Source of the DNA: Methylotenera mobilis 13
GTDB taxonomy: Bacteria; Pseudomonadota; Gammaproteobacteria; Burkholderiales; Methylophilaceae
Assembly (NCBI RefSeq): GCF_000384255.1
Contig: NZ_KB913035.1
Location: forward strand, 1,339,362 to 1,403,361
DNA length: 64,000 nt
Reading direction: 5' to 3'
In this document: positions 1 to 8,999 of the stretch, one piece after another
How the letters are laid out: every line of letters begins with the position of its first letter
How positions within the stretch are numbered: the stretch's first letter is position 1
Notes under the pieces: generated by a model
The model's input: the letters and a program-made list of their open reading frames with translations, nothing else
Told to the model about the DNA's origin: nothing
Databases searched by the model: none
Position numbers and translations under genes: made by a program

Positions 1-341
1 AGGGTAATGGGTAAGGCTTGTTGTATGAGTCCCTCAGTCACATTACCTTCTGCATCGGTTGTTTGCCAAAACACTGGTTTTTGATGCGAAGCGAATGATT
101 GACCAAAATCGAGCGTTACCATTCGTTTTAACCACAACCCGTATTGAACAATGATAGGTTTATCTAGATTGTACATTTCACGTAGTTTTTGACGCGATTC
201 TTCGCTGGCTTTTGGATTGAAGGCAGCTTCATTGCTAGTGATGTCACCTGGTGCTAGGTGCATGATAAAAAATGAGATTAGGCTGATGCCAACAAGCATC
301 GGTATCATCCACAAAACACGTTTGATTAGGTATTTAAACAT
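1..341 (-). CDS. Peptide ABC transporter permease (DppB/OppB type), partial
   Basis: Inner-membrane permease subunit of a dipeptide/oligopeptide ABC importer. Only the N-terminal ~113 residues are present; the C-terminal part lies beyond the window edge. The translated start, MFKYLIKRVLWMIPML, is the classic opening of DppB-type permeases: a basic cytoplasmic tip, then a first membrane helix rich in V/I/L, followed by a short stretch ending in HLAPGD, which is typical of the family. Its ATG lies 5 bp after the stop codon of the binding-protein gene, so the two are co-transcribed. The substrate cannot be told from this fragment. Confidence 0.85.
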   Translation of the reverse strand, partial: MFKYLIKRVLWMIPMLVGISLISFFIMHLAPGDITSNEAAFNPKASEESRQKLREMYNLDKPIIVQYGLWLKRMVTLDFGQSFASHQKPVFWQTTDAEGNVTEGLIQQALPIT

Positions 342-346
342 AATGA

Positions 347-2002
347 TTAATGGGCACTAATTTCGTTTCTTCTTAAAGATTGTGGAATATACCAATCTTG
401 TGAGTTATGGCCGATGCCTGCTGGTGGTGCTGGATCATCAATGCCTTTGACGCGTTTATGGATCGCAGTTAGGCCATAACCTGCTGATAAATAGATAATT
501 GGGCAGTCTTCTAATAATGTTGCTGAGAACTGATGGTAGATATCCATCCGTTTATCTGGATTGAGTTCCAGTCTGCCTTGTTCTAGCAACTTGTCAATTT
601 TAGGGTTGTTGTAGCCGATAAAGTTAAACTGACCAGGCGCTTGTTGGCTAGAGTGCCAGATATTATATTGGTCAGGATCTAAACCTAAGCCCCAGCCCAG
701 CACTACAACATCAAAATCACCTGTTTTAATAAAGCGGCTGATAAAGCTTGCCCATTCTATGGCCCGAATTTGGACATCAATGCCTACTTCTTTTAGTCTG
801 CGTTGAATCAATACTGCTGACTTTTCGCGTTCTTTATTTTGGTTGGTAATGATTTCAAAACTAAATGGCTTGCCATCACGTTCTAATATGCCATCGCCAT
901 TACTATCGGTGAAGCCGGCCTCTTTCAGCAATGCACGAGCTTTAGCTGGGTCGTAGGGGTAGGGAGTTAGCCTTGGATTGCTCCAACGTGTACCTGGTTT
1001 ATAAGGGGAGGCGATGTTGATGCCTAGCCCTAAATAAACGCCATCGATAATTTCTTGTTTGTCGATGGCGTAATTGATTGCTCGACGTACGCGCACATCA
1101 TCAAAGGGTTTGTGCTTGAGATTAAATCCCATGTAGGTGTAGCTATTACCAAGCTCTTTGTATAGCGCTAGTTTTTTTTGTAACTCTGGGCGAGCAGGGA
1201 TAATTCTTGAATATTTAATGGGATCTAAACCCATGAGGTCGATGTTGTCGGCCATTAGCTCTAAGAATTGTGCAGAATTATCAGGAATAATGCGTGTCAC
1301 TAGATTATCGATTCGGGCAGGTCCAAGGACTGAATTTGCATTTCTTGATAGTTTCAGGTGTTCGCCATGCTTCCAGCTATCTAATTTGTAATAGTGGCTA
1401 CCAACGGGATTACGAGCGAATGCAGTAGTATGGAGGTCTTTACCTTCAAGCAGGTGTTTTGGCAAAATTTGTAGCCCCGCCCAGCTATCTAAAGCTGGGG
1501 CATAGGCTTGGTCATAAGTAACACGGAATGTTTGTGGGTCAGGTGTCTCTGCTTTTTTAACTAGCAAAAAGTCTGAGGCATATGGGCTGGCATTTTTTTC
1601 ATTCGTGACGGCTTGCCATGTGAACAGTACATCTGCACTGGTGAGCGGGTTGTTATCCGCCCATTTTAAATTTGGCTTAAGCTTAAATGTAATCGTTTTT
1701 TGGTCTGTAGAAATGTCCCAATGTTCTACAAGATCACCCTCTAGCTCAAGGTTTTTGTCGTATTTAAGTAAGCTATTAAAAATGTTGCTACTTATTGCCG
1801 ATGAGGCTGACTCTCCAGCAATCATGGAGATTAAACCACTAGGTTCACCTGTCATTGCATTAATGAGCGTTCCTCCTGAAATTTTGGGAAACTGAGCGTT
1901 GTAATCAATCAAGTTTTGATTGTCTGTGGGGGAGTGGCACCCTGCAATAAACAGGATGAATGACAGACTAACCGCAATTTTCAGGTTTGATAATGGAGGC
2001 AT
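347..2002 (-). CDS. Peptide-binding lipoprotein of ABC importer (SBP family 5)
   Basis: Extracytoplasmic solute-binding protein of 551 residues for a peptide/nickel-type ABC transporter. It starts with a lipoprotein signal peptide whose lipobox (IAGC) puts the lipidated cysteine at residue 22. The mature part has the family 5 pattern: an early segment ending in LVEHWDIS and TITFKLKPNLKWADNNPLTSADV, the usual signature of DppA/OppA-like proteins, and a C-terminal lobe with GWGLGLDPDQYNIWHSS. It precedes the permease gene by 5 bp, so binding protein and permease form one operon. Peptides are the most likely ligand, but nickel, heme or opines are handled by relatives and cannot be excluded. Confidence 0.88.
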   Translation of the reverse strand: MPPLSNLKIAVSLSFILFIAGCHSPTDNQNLIDYNAQFPKISGGTLINAMTGEPSGLISMIAGESASSAISSNIFNSLLKYDKNLELEGDLVEHWDISTDQKTITFKLKPNLKWADNNPLTSADVLFTWQAVTNEKNASPYASDFLLVKKAETPDPQTFRVTYDQAYAPALDSWAGLQILPKHLLEGKDLHTTAFARNPVGSHYYKLDSWKHGEHLKLSRNANSVLGPARIDNLVTRIIPDNSAQFLELMADNIDLMGLDPIKYSRIIPARPELQKKLALYKELGNSYTYMGFNLKHKPFDDVRVRRAINYAIDKQEIIDGVYLGLGINIASPYKPGTRWSNPRLTPYPYDPAKARALLKEAGFTDSNGDGILERDGKPFSFEIITNQNKEREKSAVLIQRRLKEVGIDVQIRAIEWASFISRFIKTGDFDVVVLGWGLGLDPDQYNIWHSSQQAPGQFNFIGYNNPKIDKLLEQGRLELNPDKRMDIYHQFSATLLEDCPIIYLSAGYGLTAIHKRVKGIDDPAPPAGIGHNSQDWYIPQSLRRNEISAH

Positions 2003-2033
2003 TGGTAGTATTTATTTATTTAACATGATGCCA

Positions 2034-3806
2034 CTATTGAATAATAAGCTTTGCACCAGGCTTGATATGGCTAGATGATTTTTTGTTCCAACGTTTAAGG
2101 TCAGCCACTGCAACATCAAATTTCTCCGCAATACTATGTAATGTATCACCACGTTTAACGGTGTAAGTTTTTTTTCTCTCTGAAGCTTTACTTTTGCTTG
2201 CAGTTTTTTTAGAGCGGCTTAGCTCATTGGTGTCAGCAAGTTCAATATTTAATAGCTGGCCAGCTTTTACTTTGCTGTTTCTCAATGAGTTCGCCGCCAG
2301 TATTTGCTTAACACTAACACCATAGTATTTAGCAATGGACTGCATTACCTCACCTTTTTTAACCTTGTGTGTGACGGTTTGTTTTGATGATGGTTCAACA
2401 TCAACTTCATTATCTTCAATTACCGTGAGAGATGTGCTTTCATTAGCATCAGCTTTAGGCACTAATAATGTCGTGCTCTTTTTCATTTTAGCTTGCGATG
2501 ATAAGTCGTTGACATCCCTCAGTTGAGCCAAGTTTATGCCAAACTTACTAGCAATTTTATCCATACGCTCACCACGTTTTGCCTGATAAGTTTGCCAGTT
2601 GACTAAAGGTTTTTCGTAGCTCGCTAAGTTAGTTCTAAAGGTTTGTGCGGCCATGATCGGTAGCAATAACTCAAGGCTCTCGTGTTCGCTGTTAATCAGC
2701 GGGCGGTCATAACTAGGATTAAGCGCAAGAAATTCTTCATGATTGATTTCAGCAAGCTTAGCAACGAGGTGGGTGTCAATACGTGCTGGTGCTGTTACTT
2801 TTGCAAAATAAGGCGTATTAGCAATAGTTGGAATCTCAAGACCATAATTGCTTGGATGTGTCATTAAGTTCTTGATTGCTTGTAGTTTTGGTACGTAGTT
2901 TCTTGTTTCGTCAGGTAGCGACAGGCTTTCGTAATCGGTAGGTAGGCCTAGTTTTCTGTTGCGTTCAATGGCACGGCCGATAGTGCCTTCACCGGCATTG
3001 TATGCGGCGAGCGCTAAATCCCAAGCACCAAACATAGCGTGTAATTTTTGCAGATAGGTAAGCGCGGCATCTGTTGCCATAGTGATGTTACGTCTGTTAT
3101 CTACCCACCAGTTTTGTTTTAAGCCAAAATGCTTACCTGTTGATGGGATAAATTGCCAGATTCCAGAGGCACTACTTTTTGAATACGCTTTGGGGTTGTA
3201 AGCACTTTCAATCATCGGTAGTAGCGCAATTTCAGTAGGCATGCCACGTTTTTCAACTTCTTCTACGATATGAAATAGGTAACGTTGACTACGTTCTACC
3301 ATGCGCTGCACATAATCTGGACGTGAGCTGTACCAGTCTTCATGCTTGTTTGTGAGCGCAGAGGTTGAATCAGGCATTGCATAACCATTTTTAATACGTT
3401 GCCAAAGATCATCATGTTGAGTTGCTTGTTGTTCAAATGATATGGTGCTGGATTCATCGGTAGCACTCACATTTTTATCTTTGATAGTAATTTCTAAATT
3501 CTCACCAAGGCGGCCGCCTCGAGGATTTTTTTGAATTTGTAGGTCTTTATTGGTTTCTGGTTTGCTGCCTAAATCTCTGATGGCTGGTTTGAATGTATCG
3601 TCAGAGAAGATAATAATTTCATCACCAGCTACGTTTGAGATCGTGTTGGATTCTGCATGTGATGGAGTGTTAAAGATTATTGCAAAAAAGAAGAGGCTGA
3701 ATAATAGCGATGTGTGACGTGCGCGTGACAATAAATGACAAGTCTTGATGGATTGACCAATGCGTAAAAAAAATTGAGTACCCATAGAAACGCTCTTGTT
3801 CATCAT
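2034..3806 (-). CDS. mltD: Membrane-bound lytic murein transglycosylase D with three LysM domains
   Basis: Peptidoglycan lyase of 590 residues that cleaves the glycan strand between MurNAc and GlcNAc. After an N-terminal hydrophobic segment (about 32-50, ending near SHA, probably a signal peptide) comes a family 1 lytic transglycosylase domain (about 150-310). Its catalytic glutamate is E200 in the motif IESAYNP, followed by SASGIWQF and the conserved YNAGEG. Three C-terminal LysM repeats (about 407-455, 478-522, 545-590) bind peptidoglycan. E. coli MltD has two LysM, so this protein is longer. I do not see a clear lipobox at the predicted signal cleavage site, so lipidation is doubtful. It lies divergent from nothing obvious; the gloB gene starts upstream in the same direction. 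Confidence 0.92.
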   Translation of the reverse strand: MMNKSVSMGTQFFLRIGQSIKTCHLLSRARHTSLLFSLFFFAIIFNTPSHAESNTISNVAGDEIIIFSDDTFKPAIRDLGSKPETNKDLQIQKNPRGGRLGENLEITIKDKNVSATDESSTISFEQQATQHDDLWQRIKNGYAMPDSTSALTNKHEDWYSSRPDYVQRMVERSQRYLFHIVEEVEKRGMPTEIALLPMIESAYNPKAYSKSSASGIWQFIPSTGKHFGLKQNWWVDNRRNITMATDAALTYLQKLHAMFGAWDLALAAYNAGEGTIGRAIERNRKLGLPTDYESLSLPDETRNYVPKLQAIKNLMTHPSNYGLEIPTIANTPYFAKVTAPARIDTHLVAKLAEINHEEFLALNPSYDRPLINSEHESLELLLPIMAAQTFRTNLASYEKPLVNWQTYQAKRGERMDKIASKFGINLAQLRDVNDLSSQAKMKKSTTLLVPKADANESTSLTVIEDNEVDVEPSSKQTVTHKVKKGEVMQSIAKYYGVSVKQILAANSLRNSKVKAGQLLNIELADTNELSRSKKTASKSKASERKKTYTVKRGDTLHSIAEKFDVAVADLKRWNKKSSSHIKPGAKLIIQ

Positions 3807-3891
3807 AATGCAACATAGTAACGAACGTGAGCTTGATTAGTCAAGTAAAAATCACCGTAAATTACTTTATAAATATTCTCTATCTTCATGA

Positions 3892-4680
3892 TTAATATGA
3901 GTTTCTAAGCTCTCTTATTCTGCTAAAGGTTTCTAGTGATGTTGGTTTTTCAAGGAATAAAGAAGATTGAATTTCTGAGTAATCACTACGTAGAAAAGGA
4001 TTAGTTGCCAACTCTAAGGCAATGGTGGAAGGTAGTGTAGGACGCCCAGCGTTGATTAGATTAGCGGCATCTTGATAGCGCTTAGTGAGTGCTTTATTTG
4101 AAGGTTCAATTGTTAGTGCAAAGCGTATGTTGTGCAGTGTGTATTCATGAGTACAGTAAACTTGCGCACTAGCTGGAAGTGAAGCAAGCTTTTGCAAAGA
4201 TTTCATCATTTGTGCTGGCGTTCCTTCAAACAATCGACCGCACCCTGCACCAAACAATGTATCACCACAAAATAGCAATTGTTGTTGCTGATGTTCAATG
4301 TAATAGGCGATATGCCCAAGCGTATGTCCCGGTACGTCAATCACCTTAGCAGTACTTATCCAATCTCCTAAGTCAACATTATCTGGCTCGCTGACTGGCT
4401 CGTGCGCAAATAAGTACTGCTCTAGTTTAGGTGCAAAAACTTTTACATCAGGATATGTTCTTAACAATATCTCTACGCCACCGATATGATCTTGATGGTG
4501 ATGGGTAATTAATATTGTTTGTAAATCTAGCTTAAGTTCTTTTAGGGCTTTGATTACGGGGGTGGCATCCCCTGGGTCGACGACAATTGCCTTGTGCTGG
4601 TTATGGATAAGCCAAAGATAATTATCCTTAAAAGCCGGAATTGGAATAATTTGTAATTGATGTTGTATATCGTCTATCAT
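3892..4680 (-). CDS. gloB: Hydroxyacylglutathione hydrolase (glyoxalase II)
   Basis: Cytosolic metallo-beta-lactamase-fold thioesterase that hydrolyses S-lactoylglutathione to lactate and glutathione, the second step of methylglyoxal detoxification. The length of 262 residues fits the family. The dinuclear metal site is complete in motif T59-H-H-H-Q-D-H65 (ligands H60, H62, D64, H65), with further ligands in VPGHTLGH, CGDTLF and CTHEYT. The C-terminal substrate-binding domain carries the arginine-rich end SRIRELRNSY. It is divergent from a methyltransferase gene 68 bp away; this gloB/methyltransferase pairing is common in beta- and gammaproteobacteria. Confidence 0.94.
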   Translation of the reverse strand: MIDDIQHQLQIIPIPAFKDNYLWLIHNQHKAIVVDPGDATPVIKALKELKLDLQTILITHHHQDHIGGVEILLRTYPDVKVFAPKLEQYLFAHEPVSEPDNVDLGDWISTAKVIDVPGHTLGHIAYYIEHQQQQLLFCGDTLFGAGCGRLFEGTPAQMMKSLQKLASLPASAQVYCTHEYTLHNIRFALTIEPSNKALTKRYQDAANLINAGRPTLPSTIALELATNPFLRSDYSEIQSSLFLEKPTSLETFSRIRELRNSY

Positions 4681-4748
4681 CTGCTTAAGTATATTACTTA
4701 AGTAATATATTAGTTTAATTTTAATGCAATTCTAATGACATTATCGCC

Positions 4749-5537
4749 ATGAGCCAGCCATTGAATAGATTAGTATCGTTGCATCCAGAGCATCAATGGC
4801 TAGATTCAGCACTTGGTCGTTATTTGCAACAAGAAGAGCAGACGCTATACGATCAGGCTGTTGTTGATTTATTTGGATTTAACGCACTGCAAGTAGGTTG
4901 CTTGCAAATGGATTTGCTGCGTAACTCACGTATTGCTCATCGATTTAAGTCTACAGAGTATGTCTCGTCCCCAGAGTTCACACATATGTATTGCTGTGAT
5001 GACTTTTTACCTATCGCTGATACTAGTTTAGATGTATTGATTTTGCCGCATCGTCTTGAGTTTAGTGAACGGCCTCACCAAACGTTGCGTGAAGCAGAGC
5101 GTGTCATGATGCCTGAGGGGCATTTATTGATATCGGGTTTTAACCCATTGAGTTTATGGGGCGTGGTGCTTTTTTTTAGAAACTTGCTACATAAACGTAG
5201 GGCTGATGGCAAACCATTTCCCTGGAATGGCAGCTTCATTAGTTTAGGCAGACTAAAAGATTGGCTGGCATTATTAGGGTTTGAAGTGGTTTCTGTTGAG
5301 ATGTGTTGTCATATTCCGCCATTTGAGCAGGAGTCTTGGCATCATCGTTTTAATTTTATGCATCAGTTGGGTGCTAAATGGCTTTCTGCAATAGGCGGTG
5401 TCTATTTTATTGTTGCAAAAAAACGGGTAGTGGGAATGACACCACTTAAGCCCAACTGGAAAGCGGCTCCTTTGAAATCACCTTTAATTGCTAGGCCTAC
5501 ACAGCGTAAACCAAGCCAACGTGGCCACTCAAAGTAG
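4749..5537 (+). CDS. SAM-dependent methyltransferase (type 11) beside gloB
   Basis: Predicted class I methyltransferase of 262 residues. The central part resembles Methyltransf_11 proteins: LPIADTSLDVLILPHRLEF, then the helix with PHQTLREAERVMMPEGHLLISGFNPLSLWG, which is the signature of the family member usually encoded next to gloB and rnhA. Motif I is degenerate (LQVGCLQMD instead of a glycine-rich loop), which is also usual for this family. The C-terminus is basic (KRKPSQRGHSK region) and may contact nucleic acid or be disordered. The substrate is unknown. The gene shares a 68 bp divergent promoter region with gloB. Confidence 0.8.
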   Translation: MSQPLNRLVSLHPEHQWLDSALGRYLQQEEQTLYDQAVVDLFGFNALQVGCLQMDLLRNSRIAHRFKSTEYVSSPEFTHMYCCDDFLPIADTSLDVLILPHRLEFSERPHQTLREAERVMMPEGHLLISGFNPLSLWGVVLFFRNLLHKRRADGKPFPWNGSFISLGRLKDWLALLGFEVVSVEMCCHIPPFEQESWHHRFNFMHQLGAKWLSAIGGVYFIVAKKRVVGMTPLKPNWKAAPLKSPLIARPTQRKPSQRGHSK

Positions 5538-5590
5538 TTGCAGATAATTAATCTCAGTCAGTAGTTTTAATTAACTAGCTTTAAAGTGAT

Positions 5591-6607
5591 TCAAACCTGC
5601 ATGAGTGCTTTTCTCACTTCACTTTCATCAATTTCTTTGCCGATAATGACAATTCTAGAAATAGCCTCATCCTCATCCCAGCCTTCGAGTAATGTTGGAG
5701 GGTACGGCGTAAAATGTACGGCATGAATGGCGAGCGGTGCGGGCTGATCTTCCGCATGAATAATGCCTTTTAAACGCAGTAACTTGCTGCCATGTGTTTG
5801 GCATAGTTTTAGAATAACAGGTTTAAGGTCGCGCCAATTGAGTGGTTTTGGCATGGTGACGGTAAAGCTGGTAATGCCATCTTGATGTGCTTTTTGTGGC
5901 AGTGTTCCTTTAGGTTGGTTAATCTTGCTAGGTGTGCGCAGCCAGCGTTGAGGGGTTGCAATTTTACCTGTTGGGTCAAATAGGCCGACATCGATGATAC
6001 TGTCTGGGTTGATCTCGCCGTGTTGAATTAAATGCTGGCTGGCCCCAGGGTTAATTTCAGCCAGTTTTTCTTGCAGTGCTTTAATTTCATCACTGTTAGC
6101 GATATCTGTTTTAGTGAGCAGAAGTACATCCGCAACTGCAGCTTGTTTGAGCGCCTCAGTATTTTCTTGCAATTGTTTTAAACCATAAACGCTATCAATT
6201 GTGACTACAACGGCATCTAACCTAAACGTTGACTCAATCACCGGTTCATTCATTAAGTTACCCAAAATAGGGCCTGGGTCTGCCATCCCTGTGGTTTCAA
6301 TCACTAATCGATTAAATTGCGGAATTGCCTGTAAAGCGCGCTTGAAAAATAGGTCGCGCATGGTATCTGCAAGTTCATTTTTGAGGCTACAGCAGATGCA
6401 GCCTGAATTGAGTAATACAGTATTGTCCGCAATATGTTCGCTTTCTACCTGAGTGGCTAAAATGTGATCTAAGCCTGTTTCACCTAGCTCGTTAATAATG
6501 ACAGCGGAGTCATGCATTTTGGGGTCGTTCAGTAATTGATTGAGCAGCGTTGTTTTGCCTGACCCTAAAAAACCAGTGAGTAATGTAACTGGAATGCGTT
6601 TATCCAT
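5591..6607 (-). CDS. CobW/COG0523-family GTPase (metallochaperone)
   Basis: P-loop GTPase of 338 residues, in the family of metal insertion and zinc allocation proteins (YjiA, ZigA, CobW). Visible motifs: Walker A GFLGSGKT (12-19), the metal-binding C70-x-C72-C73 motif (GCICC) that defines COG0523, Walker B-like ETTGMADP, and the guanine-recognition motif TKTD. The C-terminal CobW_C domain spans about 235-335. The gene lies downstream of a Fur-family regulator on the same strand, separated by 234 bp that include a 31 bp palindrome, which suggests a role in zinc (or iron) economy. The metal cannot be read from sequence alone; YjiA- and CobW-like roles in other metals remain possible. Confidence 0.88.
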   Translation of the reverse strand: MDKRIPVTLLTGFLGSGKTTLLNQLLNDPKMHDSAVIINELGETGLDHILATQVESEHIADNTVLLNSGCICCSLKNELADTMRDLFFKRALQAIPQFNRLVIETTGMADPGPILGNLMNEPVIESTFRLDAVVVTIDSVYGLKQLQENTEALKQAAVADVLLLTKTDIANSDEIKALQEKLAEINPGASQHLIQHGEINPDSIIDVGLFDPTGKIATPQRWLRTPSKINQPKGTLPQKAHQDGITSFTVTMPKPLNWRDLKPVILKLCQTHGSKLLRLKGIIHAEDQPAPLAIHAVHFTPYPPTLLEGWDEDEAISRIVIIGKEIDESEVRKALMQV

Positions 6608-6800
6608 ATTTATTTATCTTTGAGTGCTCATTGAGCGTTAATTGCTGTTACTAGTGAGGCTGAGACTGTAATTAACGCAAAATGTTATTAAATTTAAGAG
6701 GGTTAGCTTAATTGCTCATACTTAACTTGTGTTGGCACCACATCAATTGGATGTCATTTATCAACTAAAATATATTCGACGCTGATTTTATTGATTTAGC

Positions 6801-6831
6801 AACTTAAATGCAACTTAATTGCATTTAAGTT
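6801..6831. repeat. 31 bp perfect inverted repeat between the Fur-type gene and cobW-type gene
   Basis: Two 13-base arms (AACTTAAATGCAA and its exact complement) around a 5-base centre CTTAA. It starts 10 bp past the stop codon of the Fur-family gene and lies about 195 bp upstream of the CobW-type gene. No long T-run follows on the minus strand, so a classic terminator is not obvious; an operator or mRNA hairpin is equally possible. Confidence 0.55.
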
Positions 6832-6841
6832 GGCAAGTCTA

Positions 6842-7297
6842 TTATGGATGGTTGCAGTCTGAGCATAAGCCTTTGATATTGATATCAATAGATTCAACAT
6901 GATATTGTGCTAAAACTTGCTTGGGAAATTGTGGTTTTAATTCATGTATACAAGTCACTTTTCCACAGGATGTGCAGTGTAAGTGGGCATGCTGATGTAA
7001 GTTTGCCAGAAATTGCTTCTTATCAGAATCTGGTTTTATCGGTGTATAGCTACTCTGCGATAATTGAAATTTCCATGCGCGATTTTCACCAGAGATTTTA
7101 TGGATTAAATGATGCTCAGTAAGCCAATCTAATACGCGGTAAATCGTGACACGGTCAAACTCTTTTTGACTGGACATTTGCTCCAGAATTTCAGAGTGGC
7201 TTAATGCACTATTTACGTTTGTCAGTACATTTAACACAGCAATGCGTGCTTTGGTCGACCTTAGGCCAGCATCAGTAAAAATTTGTTGTATTTTCAT
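6842..7297 (-). CDS. Fur-family metal-responsive repressor (Zur-like)
   Basis: Transcription regulator of 151 residues with an N-terminal winged helix (about 5-80; recognition region FDRVTIYRVLDWL, typical of Fur/Zur) and a C-terminal dimerisation and metal domain. Structural zinc is probably held by two CxxC pairs, CTSC and CSDC. The stretch HQHAHLHC resembles the regulatory site of the superfamily. Zur is favoured over Fur because a COG0523 GTPase lies next door, and because the protein has the shorter metal domain of the Zur group; this is inference. The start ATG lies 9 bp downstream of the selO stop codon, so it may be co-transcribed with selO. Confidence 0.8.
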   Translation of the reverse strand: MKIQQIFTDAGLRSTKARIAVLNVLTNVNSALSHSEILEQMSSQKEFDRVTIYRVLDWLTEHHLIHKISGENRAWKFQLSQSSYTPIKPDSDKKQFLANLHQHAHLHCTSCGKVTCIHELKPQFPKQVLAQYHVESIDINIKGLCSDCNHP

Positions 7298-7306
7298 GGG
7301 CTATTA

Positions 7307-8902
7307 TTATGAGCTACATGAGAGCATGGAACAACCAGCTTTATGCCTTGCCCAGTCTGGACGTTTTTCTTCAAACTTTTCCATTCCAGCTTGTTTGGTA
7401 TAAGGATTCTGCAATAATTTAAGCAGGGTTTCTATCATACAGGTGTCGCCTTGCTCGGCTAAATCAATTGCTTCTTGTGCTAGGTAGTTACGCAATACAT
7501 AGCGTGGGTTAAAGCTTGCCATGCGGGCATGTCTATTTTCATCAGACTCGTTGCTTTGTAAAATGCGCTTGGCGTATTGTGCTAACCAGTCATTAAAGTC
7601 TTCTTCAAAGTTTAAATAGCCTTGTTCGGTATAAAACACACTTTTTAAGTCTGCAATGTTAGGTTTTGCTAAATTGATGTGCGGTAAATGCGTAAAAAAT
7701 AGCGTCATGTCAACTTCCGCTCGCGTCATCAGTTCAAAGCAGCGGTTAATTAATTCGCCATCATCATCTTGCCAAGTGTCTAGGCCAAACTTTCCTACTA
7801 GTGAATCCATTAAGCTTTGCGTGTAAACCGCTTCATACTGGTCTAATGCATGATTTAGGCCTACTGCATCAGGCAGTAGGATAGATAGTGCGTCGGCGAG
7901 ACGTTCTAAATTCCAGCGGCCAATGTCATGTTGTCTGCCAAAGCAATAACGTCTGCCTTGTGCATCGGTGGTGTTTGGTGTCCAGCCTGGGTCAAAATTA
8001 TCAACCCAGCCGTAAGGGCCGTAATCAATTGTTAAACCAAGAATCGACATATTGTCGGTGTTCATTACGCCGTGCACAAAGCCTACGCGCATCCAGTGCG
8101 CAATCATGCGTGCTGTACGTTCGCATATTTCTGTGAACCATGCTTCAATTAACTCAGTAGAAGGTTCGTCAATTGATAATGTGAGTGTTTGTTGTTGAAG
8201 CCAGTCGGTAAAGTCTCGGTCTATCGTAAAGCCGATCATTTTTTTTAATAGCGCTTGTTCACCACGGCTGGCTAGTAACTCGAAATGTCCAAAACGTGTA
8301 AATGACGGTGCTACACGGCATACAATCGCACCTTGTTCCATTTGAGGGTTGCCGTCGTAAAACATATCACGTACTACTTGGTCGCCAGTGCTGACAAGGC
8401 TTAATGCGCGCGTTGTTGGCACGCCTAAATAATGCATGGCTTCACTACATAAAAATTCCCGCAATGATGATCTTAAAACAGCACGGCCATCGGCACGGCG
8501 TGAGTATGGCGTTTCACCAGCGCCTTTGAGTTGTAGCTCAAAACGTTTGTCATTATGGATAAGCTCACCTAGCAATATTGCACGACCATCACCTAACTGA
8601 CCTGCCCAATTGCCAAATTGGTGGCCCCCATAGCAGGTTGCGTAAGATTGCATGCCATCTAATAGTTGATTGCCACCTAATGTATTAACCATGTCAGGGT
8701 GGTGCATATCTGTATCAGTCAAGCCTAGCATTTCAGCCACGGAACTTGAATAAGCCATGAGCGCAGGTGCCTTAACAGGGGTAGGCATCACGCTAGACCA
8801 AAGTGCACCTTTTACTTGGCGCGTGTAGTTCGCGGCGACAGGGTCACTAGGGAGTTCTCTGCAAAAGCGGTTATCAAAGTTCAGTTTTCTCATAGGGTAC
8901 AT
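7307..8902 (-). CDS. selO: Protein adenylyltransferase SelO (YdiU/UPF0061)
   Basis: Pseudokinase-fold enzyme that transfers AMP from ATP to Ser/Thr/Tyr of target proteins, linked in E. coli to glutathionylation and oxidative stress. The 531-residue protein has the full family pattern: CYGGHQFGNWAGQLGDGRA, ELQLKGAGETPYSR, FVHGVMNTDNMSI with the catalytic-loop N and D, and IDYGPYGW. The C-terminus ends in CSS like E. coli SelO (the selenocysteine position of eukaryotic homologues is cysteine here), with another cysteine six residues upstream. ATG at 8893 (MRKLNF) is a good alternative start. It is divergent from the RNB nuclease gene, with 97 bp between them. Confidence 0.94.
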   Translation of the reverse strand: MYPMRKLNFDNRFCRELPSDPVAANYTRQVKGALWSSVMPTPVKAPALMAYSSSVAEMLGLTDTDMHHPDMVNTLGGNQLLDGMQSYATCYGGHQFGNWAGQLGDGRAILLGELIHNDKRFELQLKGAGETPYSRRADGRAVLRSSLREFLCSEAMHYLGVPTTRALSLVSTGDQVVRDMFYDGNPQMEQGAIVCRVAPSFTRFGHFELLASRGEQALLKKMIGFTIDRDFTDWLQQQTLTLSIDEPSTELIEAWFTEICERTARMIAHWMRVGFVHGVMNTDNMSILGLTIDYGPYGWVDNFDPGWTPNTTDAQGRRYCFGRQHDIGRWNLERLADALSILLPDAVGLNHALDQYEAVYTQSLMDSLVGKFGLDTWQDDDGELINRCFELMTRAEVDMTLFFTHLPHINLAKPNIADLKSVFYTEQGYLNFEEDFNDWLAQYAKRILQSNESDENRHARMASFNPRYVLRNYLAQEAIDLAEQGDTCMIETLLKLLQNPYTKQAGMEKFEEKRPDWARHKAGCSMLSCSS

Positions 8903-8999
8903 TTTAGATGTTTTAGCTTACTTAAAGTTACAATTTTTGCAGTAAACCATGGGCTGGCTAATGTATCATTGCGGTTATATTAGGAATAGAAAAAATTGA

